A stretch of 64,000 nt of DNA from Bog-473 sp036489775 (GTDB lineage: Bacteria; Actinomycetota; Acidimicrobiia; Acidimicrobiales; RAAP-2), in contig DASXFC010000001.1 in assembly GCA_036489775.1 (NCBI GenBank), positions 1 through 64,000 on the forward strand, read 5' to 3'. Below the pieces are notes generated by a model. The model saw only the letters and a program-made list of their open reading frames with translations, did not search any database and had not been told where the DNA came from. Positions 24,521 to 32,877 of this stretch are shown here, piece by piece. The translations under genes and the position numbers were made by a program. Positions within the stretch are counted from its first letter, which is position 1, and each line of letters opens with the position of its first letter.

Positions 24521-25298
24521 ATGCCAACGCAGCCCTTCGAAGTGATCTGCGAGATCGAGCCGGCCACCCAGCCCGACCTGACCCACGTCCGCCACCAGAT
24601 CGGCGTGCTGGCCCCGGTGGCCAGTGCCTTCCTCATCCCCGACAACCACATCGGCCGGGCCACCGTCTCGAGCGTGGCGGTGGCCCACGAGGTGGAGGCC
24701 ATGGGCGGGCGCTCCATCGCCTGCCTCAACGCGCGGGACCGCAACCTGCTGGGCTACCGGCGCGACCTCCTCACCGCGGCCGCCTACGGGGTGGACCAGT
24801 TCCTGCTGGTCTACGGCGACAAGCCCCAGGCCGGTGGGCGCACCAGCGAGCTGACCGTCCGGGCCATGGTCGAAGAGGGCCGGCATTTTGCCGAGTCCCG
24901 GCCGGCCCAGGTGGCACCCCATGCGCTTCGGGGCGGCCACCGGCCTGCGCCCGCTGCCGGAGTGGAAGCGCCAGGTGGACTTCCTCTTCGTCCAGATCGG
25001 CTTCACCCTCGAGCCGCTGCTGCGCTGGCGGGACCAGGTGGACGTGTCCGCTCCGGTCTACGCCGGCGTGATGGCCCTGAACGGTCCGGGGATGGCCCGC
25101 TCCCTGGCCGCCTCCATTCCCGACATCGACATCCCGGCCGAGTTGGTGGCCAAGGTGAACGAAGACCGCTTGGCCGGGGTCGAGGCCGTGTGCCAGTTGG
25201 TCACCGACATCCGGGCCAGCGGCGCCTTCGACGGCGTCCACCTCATCCCGGTCAGCCGTTACCGCGAGGTGGCGGCCCGACTCGAACAATTGCTGTGA
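24521..25298 (+). pseudogene. Methylenetetrahydrofolate reductase-like protein, frameshifted
   Basis: The frame from ATG 24521 encodes a MetF-like N-terminal half (EVICEIEPATQPD, RSIACLNARDRNLLGYRRDL, DQFLLVYGDKP) up to about residue 126. The rest of the same protein (MRFGAATGLRPLPEWKRQ, DFLFVQIGFTLE, VYAGVMALNG) continues in the +1 frame to 25298. Removing one C from the CCCC run at 24917-24920 joins the two halves as ...VAPMRFGAATGL, giving an intact ~258-residue protein. So either this copy carries a one-base insertion or the assembly has an error in a homopolymer. An intact protein would reduce methylene-THF or a related flavin-dependent C1 substrate. A GNAT gene follows 22 bases later. 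Confidence 0.8.
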
Positions 25299-25320
25299 GC
25301 GGACGCCCGCCGACCACACC

Positions 25321-25782
25321 GTGACGTTGCCGACTCGTCCCGCCAACGAAGGTGATGTCGAAGCCTGCGTGGCCATCGTCGAAGAGCTGCCTGACTTCTT
25401 CACCGACAACGTGCCCGGCGAGGTCAGGCACGATCTCGGCCTGCACCAAGGATGGGTGACGGTGGACGACGACTGCCTGCTGGGCTTTGCGGTGGTGGAA
25501 CGGCGCTCGGCAGCGGTCGCCGAAATTCTCTGGATGGCGGTGCGGCCGGCTCGGCGCGGTAGCGGAGTCGGCACCGCTCTGCTCGAACACGTCTTGGCCG
25601 CGTTGGGCCAGGACGGCGTCGAGCTGGTCGAGGTCAAGACGTTGGACGCCGGCGCGGGGTATACGCCCTATGAGGCCACCCGTGCCTTCTGGAGCAAGCG
25701 CTTCGTGCAGATCGACACGATCGATCCGTATCCAGGCTGGAGCGAAGGCAATCCGGCCGCCATCTTCATCTGCGCGCTGTAA
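25321..25782 (+). CDS. GNAT-family N-acetyltransferase
   Basis: 153-residue acetyl-CoA-dependent acyltransferase. The acetyl-CoA pyrophosphate loop is VRPARRGSGVGTALLEHVL, near residue 78, after the beta-4 strand AEILWMAV. The C-terminal part ends TRAFWSKRFVQIDTIDPYPGW, a common GNAT closing pattern. GTG start at 25321, 22 bases after the MetF-like gene, so possibly co-transcribed. Substrate unknown. Stops of this gene and the convergent HAD gene are one base apart. Confidence 0.85.
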   Translation: MTLPTRPANEGDVEACVAIVEELPDFFTDNVPGEVRHDLGLHQGWVTVDDDCLLGFAVVERRSAAVAEILWMAVRPARRGSGVGTALLEHVLAALGQDGVELVEVKTLDAGAGYTPYEATRAFWSKRFVQIDTIDPYPGWSEGNPAAIFICAL

Positions 25783-25783
25783 C

Positions 25784-26488
25784 TCAGGAAGTCGGAAAAA
25801 CCCGGGCCTCGAGTTCGGCCCACCGGGCGTCGTCCATCTCGAGCAGCGAACCGAGCACCAGGTCAGCCAAGCCGAAGGCCGGATGACCCTCCTCGCCCAT
25901 CTCGGGAACGGCGATGCAGGCCATCGAAGCCGCCTTGGCCGCCAGGACGCCAGCCGGCGCGTCCTCCCACACCAGGCAGCGGCGCGGGGGCGAACCGAGT
26001 TTGGCCGCCGCGGTGATGAAGACGGCAGGGTGCGGCTTGCCGAAGTCCTCGTCCTCGGCCGAGTGGATCAGCGCGAAGTGGCGCCGCAGATCGAAGTGGG
26101 CCAGGGCGGCGTCGATCAGGCGGTACTGCGAAGAAGAGGCGACGGCCATGGGTAGGCCACGCTGCTCGCACAAGGCGATGGCGTGTTCGGCTCCCGCCTT
26201 GAGCGTGCCGATGGTGACGATGAGGTCGATGACCCGGTCCACGATGGTGGTGGCCACGTCACCCGGACTCGGTGTCGACCACGGATAGCGGGCGTGCCAG
26301 TACTCGGTGACCTCGTGGACGAACATGCCCTTGGTGCTGCGACAGCCCTCGACCTCGAGCGGCACGCCGAGATCGCCGAGGATCTCGATCTCGGCCTGGT
26401 GCCAGAGGATCTCCGAGTCGAGCAGGAGGCCGTCCATGTCGAAGATGGAGGCCGTAAAGCCCGACGGAGCGGGCGGCGCCTGGCTCAA
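25784..26488 (-). CDS. HAD-superfamily phosphatase (beta-phosphoglucomutase/YniC-like)
   Basis: 234-residue haloacid-dehalogenase-type hydrolase with an alpha-helical cap. Motif I is FDMDGLLLDSE, motif II is the Ser in VASSSQYRLIDAAL, motif III the Lys in GKPHPAVFITAA, and motif IV the Asp in VWEDAPAGVLAAKAA. This set fits sugar-phosphate phosphatases and phosphoglucomutases. The TTG at 26488 overlaps the stop of the glutathione peroxidase gene in a TTGA, implying coupled translation. Substrate unknown. Confidence 0.85.
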   Translation of the reverse strand: MSQAPPAPSGFTASIFDMDGLLLDSEILWHQAEIEILGDLGVPLEVEGCRSTKGMFVHEVTEYWHARYPWSTPSPGDVATTIVDRVIDLIVTIGTLKAGAEHAIALCEQRGLPMAVASSSQYRLIDAALAHFDLRRHFALIHSAEDEDFGKPHPAVFITAAAKLGSPPRRCLVWEDAPAGVLAAKAASMACIAVPEMGEEGHPAFGLADLVLGSLLEMDDARWAELEARVFPTS

Positions 26489-26973
26489 GCGGGCAGCGCA
26501 GCCTCGATGGCGCCCACGATGGTCGCATCCTCGGGCTCGACCTGCGGGCGGAAGCGGTCCAGGATCTCGCCCGAATCCGACACCAAGAACTTCTCGAAGT
26601 TCCAGGTGATGTCCCCGGCGTTCCCCTCGGCGTCCTTGGTCTCGGTCAGCTCGGCATAGATGGGGTGGCGATCCTCGCCGTTGACGTCGATCTTCTCCAT
26701 CAGCGGGAAGGTGACGCCGTAGGTGGTCGAGCAGAACTGCTGGATCTCCTCGGCGCTGCCCGGCTCCTGACCCAGGAACTGGTTGCACGGGAAGCCCACC
26801 ACCGAGAAGCCACGGTCCCCGTAGGTCTTCTGCAGCCGCTCCAAGCCTTCGTACTGCGGGGTCAGGCCGCACTTCGAGGCCACGTTGACGAGGAGCAACG
26901 TCTTGCCGGTGAAGTCGCCCAGCGAAGCGTCCTCGCCGGTCAGCGTGTGAATGGGGATGTCGTAGAGGGCCAT
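26485..26973 (-). CDS. Glutathione peroxidase family protein (thiol peroxidase)
   Basis: 162-residue Cys-type peroxidase that reduces hydroperoxides, in actinobacteria probably with thioredoxin or mycothiol systems. The active tetrad is present: Cys35 in NVASKCGLTPQY, Gln69 in FPCNQFLGQEPG, and Trp124-Asn125 in WNFEKFLV. Cys63 or Cys81 could be the resolving cysteine. ATG at 26973 begins the usual MALYDIPIHTLTG N terminus. Followed in a coupled arrangement by a HAD phosphatase and divergent from a quinone oxidoreductase. Confidence 0.93.
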   Translation of the reverse strand: MALYDIPIHTLTGEDASLGDFTGKTLLLVNVASKCGLTPQYEGLERLQKTYGDRGFSVVGFPCNQFLGQEPGSAEEIQQFCSTTYGVTFPLMEKIDVNGEDRHPIYAELTETKDAEGNAGDITWNFEKFLVSDSGEILDRFRPQVEPEDATIVGAIEAALPA

Positions 26974-27017
26974 GGCCGGACACTACCGGCGCCGGTCGGG
27001 ATCGTGCCGGGGCTGCC

Positions 27018-27023
27018 TATGGT
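27018..27023 (+). promoter_or_regulatory. Leaderless -10 box of the quinone oxidoreductase gene
   Basis: TATGGT, six bases before the ATG at 27030. Confidence 0.5.
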
Positions 27024-27029
27024 GGCCCG

Positions 27030-27971
27030 ATGCACGCAGTGGTGATCGGCGACGGCAAGTTGGTGTGGACCGAGCGGGCGGACCCGGTGCCCGGTGACAC
27101 CGAACTGCTGGTCGCCGTCAAGGCGGCCGGCCTCAACGGAGCCGATCTGGTGCAGCGGCTCGGCTTCTACCCGGCGCCCCCGGGGTGGCCGGCCGACATC
27201 CCGGGAATGGAGTTCGCCGGTGAGGTCGTGGGCAAAGGACCGAAGGTCACGCGCCACGACATCGGCGACCGCGTGATGGCGGTGGTGGGCGGTGGCGCCC
27301 AAGCCACGCTGGCCCTGGTCGATGAAGTCCACGCCCTGCCGGTGCCGGCGCAACTGGGCTGGCCCGAGGCGGGCGGATTCCCCGAGGTTTTCTCGACCGC
27401 GCACGATGCGCTGTTCACCCAGGGTCAGCTGGCCATGGGCGAGCGGGTCCTGGTGAGCGGGGCGGCCGGGGGCGTGGGCACCGCCGGGCTGCAGCTGGCG
27501 GCGGCCACCGGCGCCGTGGTCGTCGCCACCGTGCGGGACCCCGACCGTCGATCCGCCGTGGCCGCGCTGGGCGCCACCCACGTCATCGACCCCGGTGAGG
27601 TGGCGGACCACGGGCCCTATGACGTCGTGCTCGAGCTGGTGGGGGCGCCCAGCCTCGAAGCGGTGCTACCCCACCTGGCCACCGGCGCCCGGGTCGTGGT
27701 GATCGGCGTGGGGGCCGGCTCCACCATCTCGCTCAACCTCTTCTCCTTGATGTCGACCCGCGCCCGCATCGGCGGCTCCACCCTGCGCTCCCGCCGGCTG
27801 GAGGAAAAGGCTGACGTCGCGGCCGCCGTGGCCAGACACGTCCTGCCCCTGCTCGAGTCCGGGCGTATCTCGGTGCCGGTCTGCGGAACCGTGCCCATGG
27901 CCGAGGCCGAGGCCGCCTACGAGCAATTCGCCGCCGGCTCCAAGCTGGGCAAGATCGTGCTGGTGACTTAG
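27030..27971 (+). CDS. Zinc-independent quinone oxidoreductase (MDR family)
   Basis: 313-residue medium-chain dehydrogenase/reductase of the NADPH:quinone oxidoreductase (QOR) group. N-terminal GroES-like domain with AAGLNGADLVQRLGFYP and IPGMEFAGEVV; Rossmann motif SGAAGGVGTAGLQLAAATGA; C-terminal GGSTLRSRRLEEKAD. The structural and catalytic zinc ligands of alcohol dehydrogenases are absent, as expected. It reduces quinones or enones with NADPH. A -10 box six bases before the ATG indicates a leaderless start. The following HAD gene begins two bases after the stop. Confidence 0.9.
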   Translation: MHAVVIGDGKLVWTERADPVPGDTELLVAVKAAGLNGADLVQRLGFYPAPPGWPADIPGMEFAGEVVGKGPKVTRHDIGDRVMAVVGGGAQATLALVDEVHALPVPAQLGWPEAGGFPEVFSTAHDALFTQGQLAMGERVLVSGAAGGVGTAGLQLAAATGAVVVATVRDPDRRSAVAALGATHVIDPGEVADHGPYDVVLELVGAPSLEAVLPHLATGARVVVIGVGAGSTISLNLFSLMSTRARIGGSTLRSRRLEEKADVAAAVARHVLPLLESGRISVPVCGTVPMAEAEAAYEQFAAGSKLGKIVLVT

Positions 27972-27973
27972 GG

Positions 27974-28690
27974 GTGATCGGCGCGGTCCTCTTCGACGGC
28001 GACCAGACGCTGTGGGACTTCCGGCGCGTGATGACCTTCGCGCTGGAAGCCGCCCTCGAGGAACTGCGAACGGCTCGACCCGGCGCCGTCACCGCCGCCA
28101 TGACCATCGCCGATTTTGGGGCTGACCGCGACGCCGTGGCCCAGGAGCTGGCGGGCATCGAGTTCAACCTGAGCAGGCTGCGCCAGCTCGGCTTTGCCCG
28201 CACCTTGGAGCGTCTCGTCCCCGACGACCCCGACGGCATCGGGCCCCTGGCCGATCAGTTGACTGCGACGTACTTCCACCATCGGGACCTCGATCCCGCC
28301 CTCTTCGAGGACACGCTCCCCTGCCTCGACATATTGATGGCGCAGTACCGCCTGGGTCTCCTCTCCAATGGCAGCCGGTTGCCGCAGACCATCGGCCTGG
28401 CCCATTACTTCGAGACCGTGGTGTTCGCCCAGGACCATCAGGTGGCCAAACCGGACCGCGGTCTGTTCCAAGTGGTGGAGCAACGGCTGAACGTCGATCC
28501 CGAACATTGCGTCCTGGTCGGTGATCACCCCCTCAACGACGTGGTGGGAGCGAAACGCTCGGGTTGGCGAGCCGTCTGGGTCGATCGTGAAGGTGATGGG
28601 GCCTACGTCTGTCCCGATGGTTGTCACGAGGAGCCCGACGCCGTCATCACCTCCTTGGCGCAGCTGCCCGAGGTGTTGCGCGCCTGGTAG
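27974..28690 (+). CDS. HAD-superfamily hydrolase
   Basis: 238-residue HAD phosphatase. Motif I FDGDQTLWDF with the two Asp residues, motif II in LLSNGSRLPQT, motif III Lys in VAKPDRGLFQVV, motif IV in VLVGDHPLNDVVGAKRSGW. The FDGDQTLW form resembles the YjjG/pyrimidine nucleotidase and 2-haloacid-dehalogenase-like groups; the substrate is not clear. GTG start two bases after the quinone oxidoreductase stop, so it is probably in the same transcript. A 102-base convergent gap follows in which I see nothing recognisable. Confidence 0.83.
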   Translation: MIGAVLFDGDQTLWDFRRVMTFALEAALEELRTARPGAVTAAMTIADFGADRDAVAQELAGIEFNLSRLRQLGFARTLERLVPDDPDGIGPLADQLTATYFHHRDLDPALFEDTLPCLDILMAQYRLGLLSNGSRLPQTIGLAHYFETVVFAQDHQVAKPDRGLFQVVEQRLNVDPEHCVLVGDHPLNDVVGAKRSGWRAVWVDREGDGAYVCPDGCHEEPDAVITSLAQLPEVLRAW

Positions 28691-28792
28691 GGAATTACTC
28701 GAGCCGCTCCGCCAAGACGGTGGCTTCGGCACGGACCCGGTGGCGCGCACCCGTTGTTCAAGATCCGGTGCATCCATGGCCCTGAACGATCT

Positions 28793-29938
28793 CTATCGGG
28801 TCAGGATGACCACTCCGGCATTGGCCCCGCGGCCAACCGTGTGTGAGAGCGCGGCGCGCGCGCCATCGACCTGCCGCGGTCCACACTCGCCGCGCAGCTG
28901 GCGCACCAGTTCGACCACCTGGCCCAGCGCCGAGGCTCCCAGCGGTTCACCCTTGGAGAGCAGGCCGCCGCTCGGGTTGACCGGCAGGCGCCCGCCCAGC
29001 GCGGTGTCCCCCGAATCCAGCAGCTGGGCCGAGGCACCGCGGGCGCACAGCCCGAGCTCCTCATAGGACAGCAACTCCCGAGCGGCGTCGGTGTCCTGAC
29101 ATTCCACGACGTCGAGGTCGCTCGGGCCCAGACCCGCCTCCTCGTAGGCCGCGGTGGCCGCCAGGGTGCTCGGCGGCGGCACGCTGTCATCGAGCAGACC
29201 CGACAGAGGCGTGGATTCGCTGAGCACGGCGCCGGGCAGATGGGAACGCAGAACGGCGCCGGCCAGCGTGATCGGTGCGGCCGCGCTCTGGGCCGCCCGG
29301 GCGGCCGTGGTCAGGATCACCGCGGCTGCCCCCTCGTTGGGCGAGCACAGCATGAAGAGGTGCAAGGGATCGCAGACGACTCGGGACCCGAGGACCTCGT
29401 CGGCCGACACCTCCTTTTGGAACATGGCGTCGGGATTGGCCGCGCCGTGGCGCCGGTTCTTGACCACCACCTGGGCCAGGTGGTCCTTGGTCACGCCTGA
29501 GGTGATGGAGAGACGATGGGCCCGCAGACCGAAGAAGGCCGGCGTGGCGGCCAAGCCGGCCTCCTCCTGCCAGGGCTCGAAGAAAGAGGAGCGGATGATC
29601 CCCTTGGGCATTTTCTCGGTCCCGAAGACCAGCACGGTGTCGTACTGGCCGGCCCGGATGGCGCCAGCGGCCAGCATCAAGGCGGCGCCGCCACTGGCAC
29701 ACCCCGCCTCCACGTCCACGATGGGCATGCCGGTCATGCCCAGCCGGCTCAGCACCTTGTGCCCGGTGGCCACCCCGCCGTAGGCCGTGCCGCAGAAGGC
29801 GGCCTGAAAGCCGCCCTTGCCGATGCCGGCCTCCTTGAGGGCCGCTCGCACGGCGTGGACACCCAGGTCGGTGGTGGAGACACCGTCGAACCGTCCGAAA
29901 GGGTGCAGGCCGACCCCGGTGATGACGACATCGCTCAT
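28793..29938 (-). CDS. Thiolase-superfamily protein with altered catalytic residues (lipid-transfer/retro-aldolase type)
   Basis: 381-residue thiolase-fold protein. The first active-site Cys is kept (Cys80 in DVEAGCASGGAAL). The segment that normally carries a catalytic His (E-I/V-H-D) reads VECQDTDAAR, and the GHP-x-GA motif reads GEPLGASAL, so two catalytic histidines appear replaced by Gln and Glu. This pattern fits the SCP2/Ltp-type thiolases that work with DUF35 proteins, some of which are retro-aldolases in steroid side-chain breakdown (family knowledge). The ATG at 29938 overlaps the DUF35 stop in an ATGA, so the two subunits are translationally coupled. Substrate unknown. Confidence 0.88.
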   Translation of the reverse strand: MSDVVITGVGLHPFGRFDGVSTTDLGVHAVRAALKEAGIGKGGFQAAFCGTAYGGVATGHKVLSRLGMTGMPIVDVEAGCASGGAALMLAAGAIRAGQYDTVLVFGTEKMPKGIIRSSFFEPWQEEAGLAATPAFFGLRAHRLSITSGVTKDHLAQVVVKNRRHGAANPDAMFQKEVSADEVLGSRVVCDPLHLFMLCSPNEGAAAVILTTAARAAQSAAAPITLAGAVLRSHLPGAVLSESTPLSGLLDDSVPPPSTLAATAAYEEAGLGPSDLDVVECQDTDAARELLSYEELGLCARGASAQLLDSGDTALGGRLPVNPSGGLLSKGEPLGASALGQVVELVRQLRGECGPRQVDGARAALSHTVGRGANAGVVILTR

Positions 29939-30339
29939 GACGGCGCCGGTGCGAAGGCGTAGCTGATGACCTCGTCGCCCTCCTCGGTGGTGTGCAGGGT
30001 CACGATCCGCAACGACATGGGCTGGCCCAGCTGGAGCGCGGCGGGGTCGCTCTCGGTCAGCCGGGCGATGATGCGGATCCCTTCGGGCAGTTCGACCACC
30101 CCGATGCCGTAGGGCACGCCACCCAGGTAACCAGGCGGTGGCGCCGTCACCGCGGTCCAGGCCCACAGCTGCCCGTGGTCGGACAACTCGGTCGGTTCGG
30201 GATCCTCAGCCGCGCAGTAGGGGCAGGTGTCGTGGCGCGGGAAGTGGTGGGCCCCACAGGACCGACAACGGCTCCCGAGCAAGGCGGCCGACGGCTGGTC
30301 GGCGAACAAACCGGGACGGACAGGGCGGCGAGTGCTCAC
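29935..30339 (-). CDS. DUF35 zinc-ribbon/OB-fold protein
   Basis: 134-residue partner protein for thiolase-like enzymes. An N-terminal zinc ribbon, CRSCGAHHFPRHDTCPYC (residues about 25-42), is followed by the OB fold (LWAWTAVTAPPPGYLG, VPYGIGVVELPEG, then MSLRIVTL). DUF35 subunits bind acyl-CoA and dock on thiolase-fold dimers. The GTG at 30339 gives the normal length. Overlaps the thiolase start by 4 bases and follows the NTF2-like gene by 11 bases. Confidence 0.9.
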   Translation of the reverse strand: MSTRRPVRPGLFADQPSAALLGSRCRSCGAHHFPRHDTCPYCAAEDPEPTELSDHGQLWAWTAVTAPPPGYLGGVPYGIGVVELPEGIRIIARLTESDPAALQLGQPMSLRIVTLHTTEEGDEVISYAFAPAPS

Positions 30340-30350
30340 CGTGACGCCGC

Positions 30351-30764
30351 TTAGAGCTCGACCAGTTCGAGCGCGTCGACTTCCCAGAACGCGCGCAGCG
30401 AGGCGATCCGGCCGGCACCGTTGCTCTTGTAGGTGTACACCCCGCGCACGACGGCTTGGTGGGTCCCGCCGGCCAGGGTGGTCCGGATAACCCCGACGTC
30501 GGCGCACTCGTCGCCGCAGAGGTAGGACTGCTCGATCTCGAAGCTGATCGACTCACTGGAGGCGATGACCGTGTCGTAGAAGGCGGTGATCGCCTCGATC
30601 CCGTGGTGGCCCTTCCCTTCGGGGTCGAAAGGGGACGGACCGATGGGATCCTGCACGACTGCGTCGGCGGCGAACAAGGCCAGCCAGCCGTCGCGGTCCC
30701 CGGCGCTGACCGCCGCCCGCGAGCGGATCCCCAGCTCCCGTGTGTTCAAGACTTCGTCACTCAC
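30351..30764 (-). CDS. NTF2/SnoaL-like protein (ketosteroid-isomerase fold)
   Basis: 137-residue cone-shaped alpha+beta protein. N-terminal helix NTRELGIRSRAAVSAGDRDGWLALFAADAVVQDP, then FDPEGKGHHGIEAITAFYD, then sheet strands with TTLAGGTHQAVVRGVYTYKSNGAGRIASLRAFWE. It may isomerise or dehydrate a CoA-linked or free substrate. The operon F420 oxidoreductase, NTF2, DUF35, thiolase runs in one direction, so it likely acts in the same degradation route. Confidence 0.82.
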   Translation of the reverse strand: MSDEVLNTRELGIRSRAAVSAGDRDGWLALFAADAVVQDPIGPSPFDPEGKGHHGIEAITAFYDTVIASSESISFEIEQSYLCGDECADVGVIRTTLAGGTHQAVVRGVYTYKSNGAGRIASLRAFWEVDALELVEL

Positions 30765-30791
30765 TGTTGCCCCCTGGCCGTTGCCATCGAT

Positions 30792-31667
30792 TCATCGCAC
30801 CTTGGCGATGACGCTGTCGGCGAAATGTTGCAGATTGTCGATCTTGACCTGCAGGCTCTCGGTGTCGTGCTCGGTGGTGTACGGCCAGCGGAAGCCGACG
30901 ATGACGTCGGTCACCCCCAACTCCTCCAGCCGCTTGACGCCGTCGGGACTGTACGCATCGAGGGAAATGACGTGCACCTCGAAGGGCTTGTCCGCCGTCC
31001 CGTGCTCGGCCCGCAGCTCAGCCAGGCGGCTCAAGAGTCCGGGCAGATCGGCCGGATCGCCGCCGCCGTGCAGCCAGCCGTCGCCGCTGACCGCGGCCCG
31101 GCGCAGCGCAGCCTCGTGGTGTCCACCGATCAGAATGGGCACCGGCTGGGACGGTGACGGCGACATCTTGATGGCCGGGATGTCGAAGATCTCGCCGTGG
31201 TACTCGAAGAAGTCGCCGCCGAACAGGCCCCGCATGACGTCGATCATCTCGTCCATGCGCTTGCCCCTCCGTTCCCAGGGCACGCCGCAGATGGCGTAAT
31301 CCTCGGGCCAGGGGCTGGTGCCGACGCCGAGGAGGAGGCGGTTGTTGGTCAGGACCGCCGTCGAGCTCACCTGCTTGGCCATCAGCACCGGTTGGCGGAT
31401 GGGTAGCTTGATCACGAACGTAACGAAGCGCAGCGAACTGGTCACGGCCCCCATGGCCGGGATGAGTGAGAAGGGCTCGAGGAACGGCTTGCCGTCGAGG
31501 AATTCCCGGGTGCCGTCCGGATTGAACGGGTACGTGGTGTCGGACTCCTTGGGGTAGCAGATGCTGTCGGGCACCACCATGGAATCGAACCCCGCCGCCT
31601 CGGCCGCTTGGGCCAGGGGCAGGTAATACGTGGGATCGGTCATCGATTCGGCATAGGAAAAACGCAC
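30792..31667 (-). CDS. LLM-class F420-dependent oxidoreductase
   Basis: 291-residue luciferase-like TIM barrel. N terminus MRFSYAESMTDPTYYLPLAQAAEAAGFDSMVVPDSICYP; central RLLLGVGTSPWPEDYAICGVPWERRGKRMDE; C-terminal PVPILIGGHHEAALRRAA motif that contacts the cofactor. This is the F420 rather than FMN branch by its wording (TIGR03619-like). The GTG at 31667 has GGAGG four bases upstream. First gene of the four-gene unit with NTF2, DUF35 and thiolase; divergent from the hydroxyacid oxidase with 46 bases between starts. Confidence 0.87.
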   Translation of the reverse strand: MRFSYAESMTDPTYYLPLAQAAEAAGFDSMVVPDSICYPKESDTTYPFNPDGTREFLDGKPFLEPFSLIPAMGAVTSSLRFVTFVIKLPIRQPVLMAKQVSSTAVLTNNRLLLGVGTSPWPEDYAICGVPWERRGKRMDEMIDVMRGLFGGDFFEYHGEIFDIPAIKMSPSPSQPVPILIGGHHEAALRRAAVSGDGWLHGGGDPADLPGLLSRLAELRAEHGTADKPFEVHVISLDAYSPDGVKRLEELGVTDVIVGFRWPYTTEHDTESLQVKIDNLQHFADSVIAKVR

Positions 31668-31713
31668 CGCACCTCCGGCTGTCCATGGGTTGCCACTGTT
31701 GGTGCCGCCTACC

Positions 31714-32877
31714 ATGCGGCCCGTGGCCGCTCATCCTGCCAGCACTGACGCAACCGTGGGCAACCCAGCCCAGGGGCTGGCCATCGACCTCTCGCTGCAC
31801 GATCTCGAGCACGAGGCCCGCCAGGTGATCGGCGAGATGGCCTACGCCTACTACTCGGGCGGCGCCGATGACGAACGCTTGCTGGAGGGAAACGTGGCGG
31901 CCTGGGCCGACTGGCAGCTCCACCCGCACGTGCTGGCCGGCCTGGCTCAGGTGTCGACCGAAACCACGCTGCTCGGGACCCGTGTGAGCATGCCGGTGGC
32001 CATTGCACCCACGGCCATCCAGGGTCTGGCCCATCCGGAGGGCGAAGCAGCCACGCTGGCCGGCGCGGCCGATGCCGGTGCGCTCACCATCCTCTCCTCA
32101 CTGGCCACTCGATCGCTCGAGGATGTGGCGGCGGCGGCACCCGAGGCGGCCCGATGGATGCAGATCTACATCCTGCGCCAGCGCAGCCGGACGGCCGAAC
32201 TGGTCAGCCGGGCCGCGGCGGCCGGGTACCGCGCCCTGGTGCTGACCGTCGACGCGCCGGTGTCGGGTCTGCGCCTCCGTGAACTGCGGGCCGAGGTCCA
32301 CCTGCCCGACAACCTGGCCCTGCCCAATCTGGCCGGCGACAGCACCGACAGCGCCCGGGCCGGGGGGTTCATGGCGGTCGTCACTCACGAGTTCGAACCG
32401 GCCCTTACCCCCGACGACATCGGGTGGCTGGCCGGCCTCAGCAAACTGCCCATCGTGGCCAAGGGGGTGCAGCGGGCCGACGATGCGATCCGCTGCATCG
32501 AAGCCGGGGCGGCGGCCATCGTGGTCTCCAACCACGGCGCCCGCCAGCTGGCCGATGCGCCACCGACGGCGCAGATCCTGCCCGAGATCGTCGACGCCGT
32601 GGGCGGCCGGGCCGAGGTGTACGTGGACGGCGGCGTCCGGCGCGGACCCGACGTCGTCAAGGCGCTGGCCCTGGGGGCCCGGGCCGTCCTGGTGGGCCGG
32701 CCCTCGCTCTGGGCACTGGCCACCGGTGGAAGAGCCGGGGTGACTCGGCTCTTGCAGTGGTACGAATGGGAGATGCGCCGCACGATGGCCTTGTGTGGTG
32801 CCGCCGACGTCGATCAGGTGACGCGAGCGCTGATCTCCCGGGTGCCCGGTCGCGAGATCCCCGAGAGGTTGGCATGA
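31714..32877 (+). CDS. FMN-dependent alpha-hydroxy-acid dehydrogenase/oxidase
   Basis: 387-residue flavoenzyme of the glycolate oxidase/lactate oxidase/mandelate dehydrogenase family, oxidising an L-2-hydroxyacid to a 2-oxoacid. Landmarks: AYAYYSGGADDE, MPVAIAPTAIQGLAHPEGEAATLAGAADAG, WMQIYILR, LVLTVDAP, active-site HG-R in SNHGARQLADAPP, and the FMN phosphate site YVDGGVRRGPDVVKALALGA. The ATG at 31714 is taken; a start at 31690 would add eight residues. Its last codon overlaps the start of the acyl-CoA synthetase (ATGA), so the product may feed that ligase. Confidence 0.9.
   Translation: MRPVAAHPASTDATVGNPAQGLAIDLSLHDLEHEARQVIGEMAYAYYSGGADDERLLEGNVAAWADWQLHPHVLAGLAQVSTETTLLGTRVSMPVAIAPTAIQGLAHPEGEAATLAGAADAGALTILSSLATRSLEDVAAAAPEAARWMQIYILRQRSRTAELVSRAAAAGYRALVLTVDAPVSGLRLRELRAEVHLPDNLALPNLAGDSTDSARAGGFMAVVTHEFEPALTPDDIGWLAGLSKLPIVAKGVQRADDAIRCIEAGAAAIVVSNHGARQLADAPPTAQILPEIVDAVGGRAEVYVDGGVRRGPDVVKALALGARAVLVGRPSLWALATGGRAGVTRLLQWYEWEMRRTMALCGAADVDQVTRALISRVPGREIPERLA

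Noticed and set aside
28691..28792. Possible tRNA or small RNA in a convergent gap containing GTTGTTCAAGATCC
   Set aside because: The T-loop-like string is not flanked by matching stems, and no acceptor or anticodon arm can be folded on either strand.
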